A stretch of 64,000 nt of DNA from Colias croceus (GCF_905220415.1 NC_059545.1:8318001-8382000), one strand, 5' to 3'; positions 12,887 through 24,157 are shown, counted from the first letter of the stretch. The notes: a model not told the origin generated them from the sequence alone. Program-made: numbers and translations.

Positions 12887-14255
12887 ATGTTTAAATGTTG
12901 TTTTTGGGTAAGCCACGCTATTATCTAGCTTTACACTATAAAAACTACGTCATTTACGTAATTTTGGCAGAGAAACAGTTTAATGAATCTTAGTAGTATA
13001 AAGACAAATTTGAAACAGCGCCATCTATGAGACTTCATTAAAATCAAATCAATTTACATGTTTAACGCTTCTTGCAAATTTATAATTAAAAATTAAATAA
13101 TATGATATTGGTGGGGTTTTTAATTGTACTTATTTATTTAACTTTTTAACCCATGTCTTCCCAGAGTCCACTTCAGGTGCTTATATTTTATGTGAATATA
13201 CTAAATAAAATTTTACAAGTGAGGGTAGATGTTTATTATTTGATGTCAAACAAGACACTATTAACAGTTAATTGTGACATTTTAAAAAATCCTTCTTGCG
13301 TTCCCACAAAAGGTAAGTTGTAGCTTTTATAATTAATTATTTCTTTATTAATTAATTATATAGTTAGACTCATGTTTTTAATTAGAATTGAAGTTACGAC
13401 AAAATAAGAAAATGATGAAATTTTATTTTTATGTATAACTTTTACAACACTATATTATACGCCCAAAGAAGGTCACTTAAGTTCTTGATAGAATTTTATT
13501 TGTTAGTAGCTTTTTAATAAAATTAGGTAAAGTAATCTTTTCATTTTTTTTATTTACAGATTCAATGTTCATAAAAATTAACGATTTGCACGAGGATGTA
13601 GTAGAAATAAGTATCCTGGCGCGTGGTCAATTGTTGACTAAAGTTAATTTCCAACGTATGGTACAATCATTGGAAGAATCTTGGGTAATTTTAGAGCATA
13701 TTTTTCGGGAATGAGAAAAGGGGCAGCCAACCACGTATCAGCGTGCGTGCGTGAGAATCTACCTACGTTTTAGTACCAAAAAAAATGTTATTTTGAAACG
13801 TAAATATTGCACTCACAACTACTGTACAAGTATGATTTTTAATCGTGCTTTACTGTCATCTGATTGTTTTATTATCGTTATGGCTATCGCGGTACAGATC
13901 GTACTGGGATCAGAGTACATATTATTTATCAATTGGTGTGGTAATATACGTACCACACCAAGTAAAATATTTACAATCATACCAAATGGATTAACACGGT
14001 ATGTACATAAGGCGGTCTTATCGCTTACTAGCGATCTCTTCCAGACTGTCCAAGGTAAGAGATAAAGAATTATACTCATGATCCAGCAATTTTCAACCGA
14101 AAAAGAAGTTTTTCTGTAATTGGTAGTTGTTTCATTTATTTATTTTAAATACCTAATTTTACTTTTATATTTGCCCATTTGCATTACATTCAGCTTCCAT
14201 AAAACTTATAAAAATTTTATGTTTATTTCTGTCTAATATAAATACTCTTTTTTAG
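12887..14255 (+). CDS. Candidate five-exon gene, product unknown (170 aa model)
   Basis: Five open segments can be joined without a stop: 12887-12907 (ATG start, MFKCCFW), 13165-13312, 13560-13684, 13898-14054 and 14194-14255 (TAG). Donors are GTAAGC, GTAAGT, GTAATT and GTAAGA. Acceptors at 13164, 13559 and 14193 follow pyrimidine-rich DNA; the one at 13897 is weak. Phases agree at every junction (0, 1, 0, 1), and the total is exactly 171 codons including the stop. Introns are 257, 247, 213 and 139 bp. I recognise no domain. Exon 3 is the most protein-like (ends MVQSLEESW). Exon 4 contains a perfect 10-bp hairpin (13934-13943 with 13951-13960), which is unusual for coding DNA and argues for caution. 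The assembly was done by eye and may be chance; exon 1 is the least certain. Confidence 0.33.
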
Positions 14256-14793
14256 ATATAAATAACAAAAACAACTTTTTTATTAAAATTTAGTACCTTG
14301 GGAAGATATTATCTATGTGTTAATAGAACAATACATAAAGGAAATTATGTTACGATTTTATACAATGAAAATATGTAAAAAAATATTAGCAGGTGTAATT
14401 ATTAAATTGATCCCGAACCCAAAACTGTAGTTATTTTTTTTTGTCATTTAGTGTTTAATTCATGTCAATTGGTTCATTAATAAAAAAAATTATGATCATT
14501 TAAATAATCACGGCGAACATTTGCTAAGGCATTCATGTACAAGGTGTAATCGTTCAGTGTGCACAGGCGATTTTTTTTTGTAATTATAACAGATAACAAA
14601 AAACTTTAAACTGATATCGAAAGTACTTAACCCTCAAACCTCAATACCTCAATACCAAAACCTTTAAACCCTCCCATACATTAAGTACATAATATGAAAT
14701 ATGAATATCCCATATACATTTAATATGAAAGATTTTAGCTTTCTTTTTCTTTTTTTGGTTGTCTGCTTTAATTACTTCGCAAATTTGAAGTGG
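14256..14793. other. AT-rich non-coding stretch
   Basis: Nothing recognised. An AATAAA-like sequence near 14478 could serve as a poly(A) signal for the preceding candidate gene. Confidence 0.4.
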
Positions 14794-15140
14794 CATTTTC
14801 CACGCTTTTTCCGGACATTTTCACGCATTTTCCGGATATTTTCCGGGCATTTTCCGGGCAATTCCTCACGCATTTTCCGGGGATTTTCCAGGCATTTTCC
14901 ACGCCTTTTCCGGACCATTTCACGCATTTTCCGGATATTTTCCAGGCATTTCCCAGGCATTTTCCTGACATTTCCCTGGCATTTTCCGGAGATTTTTCAG
15001 GCATTTTCCACGCTTTTCCCGAACATTTTCACGCATTTTCCGGATATTTTCCGGGTATTTCCCGGACATTTTCACAAATTTTCCGGGGGATTTTCCAGAT
15101 ATTTTACAGGCATTTTCCGGATATCCCCGGAAAATGCCCC
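14794..15140. repeat. Minisatellite with higher-order structure
   Basis: Degenerate 11-12-bp units of the type CATTTTCCGGAT repeat throughout. A larger repeat beginning CATTTTCCACGC starts at 14794, 14893 and 15002, and a fourth related start (CATTTTCCGG) lies at 15111, giving periods of 99, 109 and 109 bp. The array ends in a hairpin, CATTTTCCGG (15111-15120) against CCGGAAAATG (15127-15136). The unit lacks stop codons, so overlapping frames on both strands stay open for 60-160 codons. These are not genes. Confidence 0.85.
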
Positions 15141-15275
15141 GGATTTCCGGAAAGTACGTAAGTTTTTTAGCTTAGATTAGTAATAAATTCTATTAACAAT
15201 TCTATGAATTGTTTATGGTAGTACGTGTTTACTAAATAATTGTATGTAAAGTAGTAACTACTATGCAGTCGCTAT

Positions 15276-15306
15276 TCCACGCGGACGAAGTCGCGGGCAC
15301 AGCTAG
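15276..15306 (+). mobile_element. 3' tail of a CTAG-ended Helitron-like repeat
   Basis: CGCGGACGAAGTCGCGGGC followed by ACAGCTAG before T matches the tails at 1-18 and 59820-59852. No matching body is recognisable immediately upstream. The minisatellite ending 135 bp upstream could be an internal part of the same element, which is inference. Confidence 0.5.
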
Positions 15307-15901
15307 TATTCAATAAGTGAACTAATTATAATAAAGTTTCTGATTATTAAAGAACGTATACACATTTCTTCACAGCATGTTACACACCAAACTTTAAACC
15401 GTATACAATTTAAAGTTTAAACGCCTCAGAATAAGTTTAAACGCACGTCAAAAGCTGCGCTGCAAACCCCAACTCCTGTTTTCCACTCGAAGTATTCTGA
15501 ACGTCATCAAGCATATCCACTTTCTCATCTCCAGCAAGAAACAATTATGGGGAGACCGAAATCGAATCCGAAAGCGGTTTATCGAGTTGCTTTGAGTTTT
15601 CTCTGCCTTTAAAGGCGTTACATGTGTGATAAAAATAGATGTAAGTATGTTTAATTAAAAGGCAATTCATCAATGTTGAATCATTAATGATATCAAAGAT
15701 TTATGCAATGTTCTAATACTGAACAACACTGAATACGTTTCGTTTACACTAAAAGATCACGAAACAATGCTCTTGCTCTAGCTCTATGTTCGTTTGATGT
15801 AAATGTACCGTAAGGAAACTAAATAAAATGTCGATAACGTTATTTGTTCGACTGTCATTAAACATTTATCTTGTACAAAATATATTTTATCTACTATTGA
15901 T
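15307..15901. other. AT-rich non-coding stretch
   Basis: No gene, RNA or repeat recognised. Confidence 0.4.
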
Positions 15902-16130
15902 TAACCGACTTCAAAAAAAGGAGGAGGTTATCAATTCGGCCGGTATGTTTTTTTTTTATGTATGTACACCGATTACTCCGAGGTTTCTGAACCGATTTAC
16001 GTGATTCTGTCAGGATGCGGGATGGTGTCGAATTGGTCCCATAAAAATTTTATTCGGATAGGCCCAGTAGTTTTTATTTTATGGACATTTTTGCAAGTGC
16101 AAGTTTGAAGTCGGTTGTTTTTAACGCAGT
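15902..16130 (+). mobile_element. MITE with AACCGACTTCAAA terminal inverted repeats
   Basis: The left end reads TTAACCGACTTCAAAAAAAG and the right end TTTGAAGTCGGTTGTTTTTA, so AACCGACTTCAAA is inverted at the two ends. An inverted copy with the same interior (GGATGGTGTCGAATTGGTCC and CCGATTACTCCGAGG) lies at 29770-30028. It has no coding capacity. Confidence 0.75.
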
Positions 16131-16899
16131 TATGACTTGTTTTACGCTAGTTTTTATGTTCACAACTTGGAACTCTACAGAATAATTAACGATCTTTTTA
16201 CACTACGACTTACAACAATCAGGTAGTAAGGATATTAAACATAAATAGGTACAAAACTGTTTTTATATGATAACTTGATTGTATGATTCAAGACTATCGT
16301 AGGGTTTTTCTTTGAATAAATGATTATACGATTAGAACTTCCTTAAACGGATTTTAAATAATCAAGTCTCTCCTTATATAGTTTTCCGGCATACAAGATA
16401 TACAAATTACAATTATATATAATTATAATTAGGTATAATTTAAATTGCTCTTTAAGATTTTCCTGAAATAGATTTCTTTATCAAATGAAATTTTAAAAAT
16501 CTTTAAAATCGAACTCCAGCATTTATTTATAGAAGTAGCCTTTATAAAAATAGGACTCTTGAGTCGTCAAATAATTCAAGAATTTTCGTAACAAAAAACT
16601 GAATAAGTCAAGCTAGAACTTTCATTTAATTCAACGAACATTTATTACAATGTTAGACCAGTTTGTACTTTGTACTAGGATAGCATGAAACCTAAGAAAT
16701 AAATCATACAACTTCGAACAGCAAAACAATATTAATACAAGAAGCACCCCAACATTTAGAAGATATTACGGTTTCCATTACGAAGTGTTAAGTCGAAATG
16801 GCGAAATGGAAATGTAGGGTCAGCACCCTCTAGGGCTTTCCCACTAAAGTTATGTTACTACTTGAATATTGAATTGATTAATATGGAAATTGATGTATT
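16131..16899. other. AT-rich non-coding stretch
   Basis: No gene or repeat pair recognised. Confidence 0.4.
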
Positions 16900-16912
16900 A
16901 CACCTTATATTA

Positions 16913-17140
16913 CCAAAGCAAGCTTTGGATTGGAACCCCCAGGGAAAACGGAAACGTGGCCGTCCAAAGCTCACTTGGCGTCGTACTGTTATCGCAGAGG
17001 CCAAGTCTATCGGAAGGTGCTGGAGCGAGATAAAACGAGCTGCCCAAAATCGACACGCATGGCGCAGTAGTCGGCAGTACTGTTGACGCCCTTTGCCCCA
17101 GCTAGGGGCCTTAGGATATTAAGTAAGTAAGTAAGTAAGT
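16913..17140 (+). mobile_element. 5'-truncated RTE-type LINE copy with 13-bp target duplication
   Basis: The segment encodes a relative of the last 60 residues of the full-length LINE (compare QALDWNPQGKRKRGRP here with QALEWTPQGKRKRGRP there, residues 939-954). It continues through TAGGGGCCTTAGGATATT into an AAGT microsatellite tail (17119-17140). ACACCTTATATTA flanks it at 16900-16912 and again at 17141-17153, so both ends of the insertion are defined. A frameshift precedes the normal C-terminus (DALCPS is in another frame), so it is dead. Confidence 0.85.
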
Positions 17141-17699
17141 ACACCTTATATTAAATGCATTGTAATGAAACCATACGCATATTATGAATGCCGTTAATCT
17201 CTCGTATGGATGAAACATTTAGCCTTGGGTAGTTATTTACGTTAGAAAGTTATGATTTAGATCTAAAATCAGAAGGAAAATTATCCAAACACTTCTTACG
17301 GAAACAATAGAAACAAAAAAACGATTTTTAGTAGATATATTACATTCACATTTTTCTCTTAGGGGCTAGCGATTCCTTAACAAAACAAATACGACGGTTA
17401 ACTATAATACCCGTAGTTACTACAATGGTTACGAAGGGTCCGTATTAAATGGTGATTGATGGTCCATCGAGGCCATATCGATTGGCCTCCGATAAACATG
17501 CATTACTTTAATTAGGGAAAAATTAACAGCAACTGTTTTCTATTAACGCTCTATTGATTGATGAATTTGTGTTACGTAACTGTTTTGGTTGTTAAGATAA
17601 TAAGCATTGTTTACATTGTTTTATTAAGGTTAATAACTAAGTATTTAAAAAAAAGAATTGTACATCTATCTAGTTATACTAATTATTCTATACTTTAAT

Positions 17700-17894
17700 T
17701 TAATTTTAATAATATTATTAAGCAAAAGAGTTTGTTTGATAGAACGCGCTATAGTCTCAGGAACTACTGGTTCGATTTGAAAAATTATTTCGGTGTAAGA
17801 TAGCGAGAAAGGCTATAGGCTATATATCATCTAAGCTAAAACCAACAGATTACAGAAGCGAAGCAATTCGGGTAAAACCGCGGGGTACAACTAG
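17700..17894 (+). mobile_element. Helitron-like non-autonomous repeat, family A (degenerate)
   Basis: It contains AAGAGTTTGTTTGATAG, CTCAGGAACTACTGGTTCG and the end GGTACAACTAG before T, matching copies at 7751 and 10899. The 5' end is eroded and approximate. Confidence 0.6.
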
Positions 17895-18094
17895 TTATTA
17901 ATTAATATTAAGCTATTGCTGTTTAAATGAACCAGCATTTCACGCATCAGTAAAGAACAACTTTCACGGGTTTTATTAAATGCAAATTAAAAAATGCTGC
18001 GTTTATAGCGATACTAAATAACTGTAGCGACACCTTGCTCTGAATCACGCAAGCGAAATGTTTTCGATACAGGGCTATACATATACAACTTTCC

Positions 18095-18196
18095 GACATC
18101 ATCCATCGGGGCCTTCACGGCCGGCCAGTCGAGTACCTAGACTGGTCGAGGATCCTCCCTTTTTCGATGGAGGAATTCCACCTTCCTTCCTCCACA
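18095..18196 (-). mobile_element. GC-rich dispersed repeat, possibly a LINE 3' region
   Basis: This is an abrupt GC-rich island in AT-rich DNA with an imperfect hairpin (CATCCATCGGGG near the left end against TCGATGGAGG near the right) and GGCCGGCC inside. It resembles LINE 3' untranslated segments seen in Lepidoptera, but only one copy is present here, so class and orientation are tentative. Confidence 0.3.
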
Positions 18197-18913
18197 ACTA
18201 CTATTCATATTTTTAACGTAAATCTTTAAAAAACACAATATCAACAACGTAAACAATTTACTATTTCCTTTATCATACAAGTGTTTATAATCTTCGTAAC
18301 ATTTATATTGAAATTCCTTTCAAGTAAATCATTAAAATGCGTAATAAGTTCCAACACGCGCGACATTCCCCTATTGCATATAAATGTAATCAGTTTACTA
18401 AAGTAATAGTAATTGTATTAGCATAGTCTACAAGTTCACTTTACAATTAAACGTTGATAAAGACATTTCATTAACATATAGATAGTTTGTATTTTATACG
18501 TAACCTCATTAGGATTAAAAACTAACAATATGTATGAAAACATATGTAGCGGTTTGTGGGCTTATGGTGCACAGAAAAACTTGAATGAGTTTATGATTGC
18601 ATCATTAATGTAAATTATATCATGTTAGAAATACGTTAAATAAATAAATAAATGTACTTAGCAATGAAATAGTACCTGAACAAAAGTCGCTTAAATATTC
18701 TACGCTAAATAATATAATATGTATGTGTATGTACATTTTCGGTCCAATTAGCTAAGCAGTTTTTGCGTGACCGAGCAACAAATTCTCAGGCACTTAAATA
18801 ATGGCTATCTCGTAACAGGACGCTACTTACAATAAAATACTCATTGTACTTACATCTCGAAAATAAAATATACCTTACCATACAAAATTTGGTATGATTT
18901 TGATTATTTCTTA
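18197..18913. other. AT-rich non-coding stretch
   Basis: No gene or repeat recognised. Confidence 0.4.
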
Positions 18914-19098
18914 CTAGATTTGCGACTGCGGTCTCGCCTGCGAGGTCAAAGAAAAACCCTTTCCTGTGACATTTGCGGCATAAAATCTATCCTATGTCCA
19001 ATCTCAAGCCATTTCTGCATCAAATTTCATCCAAATCATTGGATAAGGCGTGAAGAAGAGGCTTACAGAGTTACTTTCGCATTTATAATATTATAAGG
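18914..19098 (-). mobile_element. Helitron-like repeat, family F (inverted, degenerate)
   Basis: The + strand ACTAG at 18913-18917 is the complement of a CTAGT end. The other end reads AGTTACTTTCGCATTTATAA on the + strand, the complement of the 5' block of the copies at 27985 and 38765. The interior has diverged. Confidence 0.55.
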
Positions 19099-19883
19099 TC
19101 AAAATTTCATACAACCTCAACTTTCAAGTTTGTTCATCCTTCCCATTGCGCATCTAGCAGATAGCAAAAACAGAATTCCATACAAATTGTTGCTGAGATG
19201 ATAATTACGTTACTTTCATATCTCGTTCTATCGACAGCATGCCCGTTCATACAATGTAGGTCGTAAAGCCACTGGAAGGTTCTAGAACCTATGTGGGAAT
19301 TTACATAATGAATATATCATCTTCTTAATAGCGAAAACCTTTGGGATTGGAGTACTCAGTGTTATTGCTTACGAGCTCATTAGAATAAGTGTAAGTACTG
19401 TACATTTTATAAAGAAGATGGATTCATGATTCAATGGGCTGTCAAGAAAATTTCACGAAAACATGGATACATTTGAATATTACTTTGAAATATTATTGTA
19501 AGATTTTTGTTTTATCAATCGTAGAATAACTACACTAGTAAGGACTTTAATCCTTACTAGTTATTTATTCTCAAAGTTTTTCGAGATAAAGGAATCCTTC
19601 GTTACTAATAGTTGTTTGCAAAGATGTCAGGAGGAGATTTCTTCTACAGAAAGTAATTAGCCAAATAATTGTGACTTAACCGTTAACACCTAGAAAGGAA
19701 TAAAACGGAAAAGTTTTAATTATACCTAGAGACAGAGTGGGGGTGGCTGCCCCCATTCTACGTCTGTACGTGAACAATTATGAACGAGGCTACAATATAA
19801 AGATAAAAAGTAAAAACTCCTTTGTTGTCAACTGTTGCGCATTAATATAATATACTGCACTTCGCGGTTGTAAAGATAGTAAA
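19099..19883. other. AT-rich non-coding stretch with a small hairpin
   Basis: A short GC-rich hairpin near 19732-19768 pairs AGTGGGGG with CCCCCATT and AGAC with GTCT. Nothing else recognised. Confidence 0.4.
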
Positions 19884-20173
19884 ACTAAAAACATACAGCG
19901 TAGGTCGAGGGCTCTATTAGCGTTTGATGTGTGGAATATTGTAATGTTGCTTTCTTTTTTCGGAAATTTTTATTTTATGCTAGTTTTAAAAGATATATTA
20001 ATTACGTGGATATAATAAGCACTGCAAAGAACTAAAGACATACAGCGAAAGTCGAGGGCTCAATTATGGAGGTTTAATGTGTGGAATATTGTAATGTTGC
20101 TTTCTTTTTTTGAACTTTATATTAGTTTATCTTAAGTACCTAGATTATATATTTTCGACGTGGATATATCAAA
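19884..20173. repeat. Tandem duplication, two units of about 147 bp
   Basis: Unit 1 starts ACTAAAAACATACAGCG at 19884 and unit 2 ACTAAAGACATACAGCG at 20031. Both continue through TCGAGGGCTC and TGTGTGGAATATTGTAATG plus a T-rich tract, and end near CGTGGATATA. The copies differ at scattered sites, so the duplication is not very recent. Confidence 0.75.
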
Positions 20174-20514
20174 CCTATTCTGCCTGAACTCTGACTTAGT
20201 TAATCTTTTATCTATTTATAACTCCTGCCATAAAATTCCATACAATATTCAAATTATCATAAAACAAATCTGGACCAGAACGTATAAAAAGAAATAATAA
20301 TATGCATATTTATTTATCAATATTCAACAAGACACAAAACCACTCAGAACATCTGTCTGGGTGAACTCGATTTATATTTTATTGCCTATAAAATCATGTC
20401 ACTTTTATTTTCATAGTAAAAAAGAAAAAGGCTTGGTCATAACTGTTATGGTAACTTTATATGAAAGAGATATATTTATTTCTTTATATTTTATTATTTA
20501 CAATAACGCAAGAT

Positions 20515-20672
20515 TTTTGAAGTGAAACTTCTTTAGGCTCGTTGAGAGTAAAATTTCAAGGTCGCGTCATGGCAATACCGTCTCGTCATAGAGTAAGGCG
20601 ACGATTTTGGTATTTTTGAATCTTGCCATAGAAGTTTTACTTCTGACACTTTGCTCGGCACACACGTTTTTT
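20515..20672 (+). mobile_element. MITE, GAAGTGAAACTTCT family, copy 1
   Basis: It starts TTTTTGAAGTGAAACTTCT and ends TGCTCGGCACACACG. The interior shares GAGTAAGGCGACGATTT and TTGAATCTTGCCA with copies at 34670-34828 and 39804-39974 (inverted). Confidence 0.7.
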
Positions 20673-21333
20673 AAAATTAGCAGGAATTGCTCCTTGGCGA
20701 AAAAATATAGTTAGAATCGCCTTGATAGCGCATAAAAATAGTTGTTACGAATTTGAAATCACGTGCCGAAGAATTCTTGACTTTGGCCAACTAACTTTGA
20801 ACTACTAGGTTCATATAAAATGTGGGACATTGACACTGTAGCTATAGTAAATATTAATTTATTGCTAGTTACATGGAATCACTTTCACCTTACCTACATT
20901 CGTGTCATACGAGTATGTCATTGAACTAGGACTGGTTTGATCGAAAACGATTAAAGATCAATGAAAGTTTGATTTAAAAAAACCTTTGTAATATCGTATA
21001 TTTTTCCTGTTCGTAATTCGTAGGTAAATATACCTACATGTCTAAAAAGTTATGGCCTTTTGACAGTATCAGAAAGAAAGCAAAGGTTAGGTAACTAACA
21101 GTAAATATACTAAGGAAAAAGAGTCATTGAAATAATTAATAAACGTAACATTGGTGAGTACTTGAACCATTAATTTCAAATATAAATGGTATCATATTTT
21201 ATCTTATGTCAAAATTATTTTTTACTGAATTAGGATTTTAATTTGTTTTTATATTTTTAATTTTAAATAATAACATCATTATATTTTCCTTATAGCGCTA
21301 GCATATTAGAAAGAGCAATAAAACCTTCTCCAG
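20673..21333. other. AT-rich non-coding stretch
   Basis: No feature recognised. Confidence 0.4.
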
Positions 21334-21392
21334 TATATTAACCTTGTGTTAAAATGGCCGACGAGCCAGGAAGCGATGTCAGCTGGCCACAT
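21334..21392 (+). CDS. Candidate first coding exon, product unknown
   Basis: ATG at 21354 in good context (TTAAAATGGCC) opens MADEPGSDVSWPH with balanced, GC-richer codon use unlike the surrounding AT-rich DNA. A pyrimidine-rich CAG ends at 21333. A weak donor GTAGGT follows at 21393 in phase 0, and a stop comes two codons into the presumed intron. The segment is short and the donor is poor. It does not join in frame to the exon candidate at 22471. Confidence 0.28.
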
Positions 21393-22470
21393 GTAGGTTA
21401 ATACTTACTGAAGACGGCCGATAACATGTTTATCGTACTCTATCATATTAACCTAATTCTTTATCGCTGAGAAACAATTAGTTGACGTGTTTTTTTGTAC
21501 ATCGCCCTTTTGAGTTTACACTGGTGACTTCTTAAGTTCTTACTTGGTGTTTTTGTAGTCAAGTTTATTGTGTGTTGAATATATGCATTTAATCTTATAC
21601 ACATAGAAACAAAGGTTTAGTTAATATGGTAGTCGTAGATATATGTTTAGAGACTTTTGAGTAACTATTTATTAAATACGTAGGTATAGGAAAATCTTTT
21701 ATTTTATAAACATCTTTGGTAACTAATTACGCCCCTGTTAATAATGAGGTAACCTATTATCATCAAACTTATTGGCGTCTTCTCGAACTCGGCTGAAAAA
21801 CGGTTTCGTAATACCTATTCAAGCTAGGTCCTTAAAAGACTTATACCACTTCTCATCGATGAAAATAGCAACCTAATTAAGGCTAAGTAGTGCAGAATGT
21901 CGCAACGTTGCTTTCCCGTATTAGTTCTTGCGTGCTTGTGCACACGTCCTTATCAGTTTGAGCCGTTCGACCGATAGCACTGCACTTGCGACACAGAACA
22001 ATAGCACAAAGGAATATGCAATTGTTTTGTAATTATCGAACGTGAAGATTCTTAATAGAATATATATTATAGTTGCAAATATTAAGTTGGTAGAGTAATT
22101 ATGAAATTAAATTATTTTTAATTTATTGGAACTATTAATCAACTCATGTAATTATTAATCAGAAACTCATATTTATACATAATATGTTACATATTATAGT
22201 GTTGCCATTTTGAAAATACACCAGACATAAATGTAATAGTTTCCTTCTCACAGGATGGATCACGTAATTCCCTTACGACTTTTGTAATTATGATGTATTC
22301 AATTATTTCCTCACAAATTTCAAAATACATTTAATTCATTCAAAGTCTAAATCATAGCCAATAAACAGATATCTAGCTAGCTAATATACCATATTATAAA
22401 ACAGAATCATACGCGACTGATCAACAAATATGTATAAATAACTAACAGCTGTTTTTACAATTGTTTCCAG
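21393..22470. other. Non-coding stretch with possible promoter-like segment
   Basis: Near 21925-22010 the DNA is less AT-rich and contains ATCAGTTTG (about 21952), resembling the arthropod TCAGT initiator. It could be a start site for a transcript leading to the exon candidate at 22471, which is inference. Confidence 0.25.
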
Positions 22471-22531
22471 TGAAGCGATGAACGATGTCGTTTTCAAGGT
22501 TTTGGCAAGGAAATCTGGTCACCTCGTCGAG
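22471..22531 (+). CDS. Candidate 61-bp coding exon, product unknown
   Basis: The segment lies between a strong acceptor (TTTTTACAATTGTTTCCAG) and a GTAAAT donor. One frame reads EAMNDVVFKVLARKSGHLVE and ends in phase 0. The ATG at 22478 could also be the start codon, giving an 18-codon first coding exon. Codon use is mixed and protein-like. I recognise no family, and no partner exon was found nearby. Confidence 0.4.
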
Positions 22532-23920
22532 GTAAATAAACAGTTTTCCATTTTTAACTACGGTACTGAAGATATATGACTAATCGCCATGCCTTCATGG
22601 TTTTCTATATGTGTGGGTAACATCATTTGAGTTTTGGAGCAAGAAGACGGAAATATATGCTGGAAATAAAAAACTATTCAGTAGTAGATCCACTTTTATT
22701 GGTTTAATTTACTTAATAATAGGACACACTTTTATAAATTCACATACATAAGTTTTAATTATGAACAATTATTTAGGTTTCCGCCATTTTCCATCAAAGA
22801 TTTTGAATATTGCGCCCACAGATTGCGGCCATTGCATTGTTCACTTAAAATATTGCCAAGCTTAACCGTTTAAATATTCGCCCTTATCTTAATCGCAAGG
22901 GCATACAGTCGTATGAGTCATGGTACTAAGGTTGTGCACCCGTCTTTCCTTAATATGCTCTAAGCTGTTTACTTTTTATGGTCTATGCCTGCATTGACAT
23001 AAATCTGGATTAAGTGCATCCTTCTCGGGTAACGGTTAAAGATACGCTACTTTACAGTATGTGGCATTTGCATATGAGGTTTTGAGTAAAATATGATGAT
23101 AAATAAGAGACAATGAGTACTTCTTTGCAGATACATTTTATGTTGTGATACTTTGGGATGGTAGTTCTTGTAATTATGTAAATGCTATTAACATGTAAAC
23201 CTTAGAATTGTGTAATCAGAAAGAATTGTTATGTGTGTGATCGCATTAGTTTCAATCTGATGTGAATGAATTTTACCCGAATATGAAGCGATTTTAATAT
23301 ACCTATGACTCAAAATGAGTAGGTAATTACGTATCTTATACATTACATATTGAACAATCACAATAGTGTTTATGTTTAAGTGTTTATGAAAACACAACCA
23401 TATCTGACTATAATTGCGAACATGAATCAATAAAACAATATAAACTCAATATCCCAATCAAAACTAACCTAAAAACTTTTCATTAAACATTTCGCCAGCA
23501 TCACGGTGAAGACCTTAATACAGCATACAGTTATAAATTATAATATTAATCAAAGCCCAGTTACTAGCTTTAATTTATTTAGCCTCAATACACTTTTTGC
23601 CTGAAGGTAATTCAGTTGCAGAATATGCAAGTTAATTAAAACGTTGGGAATTAAATTGAAAAAGACGGGGATAGCTTATACCTTTGGATTTGTTAATTCA
23701 TTTATATTTTAACGCTTTTATGTGACGTTTTATCATGAGGATTATATAATTTTGTTTACATTTTTTCAGAATAAAATGCTTCTATTTTGAGGATAATGCG
23801 TTGAAGTTTCACCTCATAGCAGTAGTGGCAGTAGACTGTAGAGAATATGAAAGAGTAATGGTAAAAACAGCTTCATGTATCTATTGCTAGTCGAAAATAA
23901 ACATCTACCTATACCTACTC
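22532..23920. other. AT-rich non-coding stretch
   Basis: No feature recognised; one 80-codon minus-strand frame has no domain. Confidence 0.4.
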
Positions 23921-24157
23921 CTAGCCGCCTCCTTGGTACCTACAGTGGTTGACGCGTGAGCGTAGAACCGAGGGGTCCTGGGTTGATTCCCGGTGGAGAC
24001 GAAAAAAAAAATGTCTCGGTCTGGTAGGACACAGAAGGCTGATCACCTACTTGTCCCTAAAGAAAATCGATCAGTGAAACAGATGTATGCATGATGCATC
24101 TGCCCCTTACCCCACTACGGGGACACGGGACTTCACACTACACTATACTCTACATAA
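23921..24157 (+). mobile_element. tRNA-derived SINE
   Basis: The 5' part looks like a degenerate tRNA. A box-A-like segment lies around GTGGTTGACGCGTGAGCG (about 23945-23963), and a box B GGTTGATTCC lies at 23981-23990 within a T-arm-like CTGGGTTGATTCCCGG. An A-run and a tRNA-unrelated body follow, ending near CACTACACTATACTC. It sits about 50 bp from the LINE 3' end at 24212. The SINE boundaries are approximate because no target duplication was identified. Confidence 0.6.

Noticed and set aside
13819..14079. 86-codon minus-strand frame
   Set aside because: Antisense to the candidate exon at 13898-14054 and without domain or splice support.
14701..15180. 159-codon frame plus overlapping frames on both strands
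   Set aside because: They arise because the minisatellite unit has no stop codon in several frames; the repeated peptide is a translation artefact.
21406..21445. Minus-strand start (MIEYDKHVIGRL) before GTAAGT
   Set aside because: Short, and a second frame is equally open; no independent evidence.
23921..24000. Functional tRNA gene
   Set aside because: Box B is present, but the acceptor stem and anticodon arm do not fold properly and the sequence continues into a SINE body.
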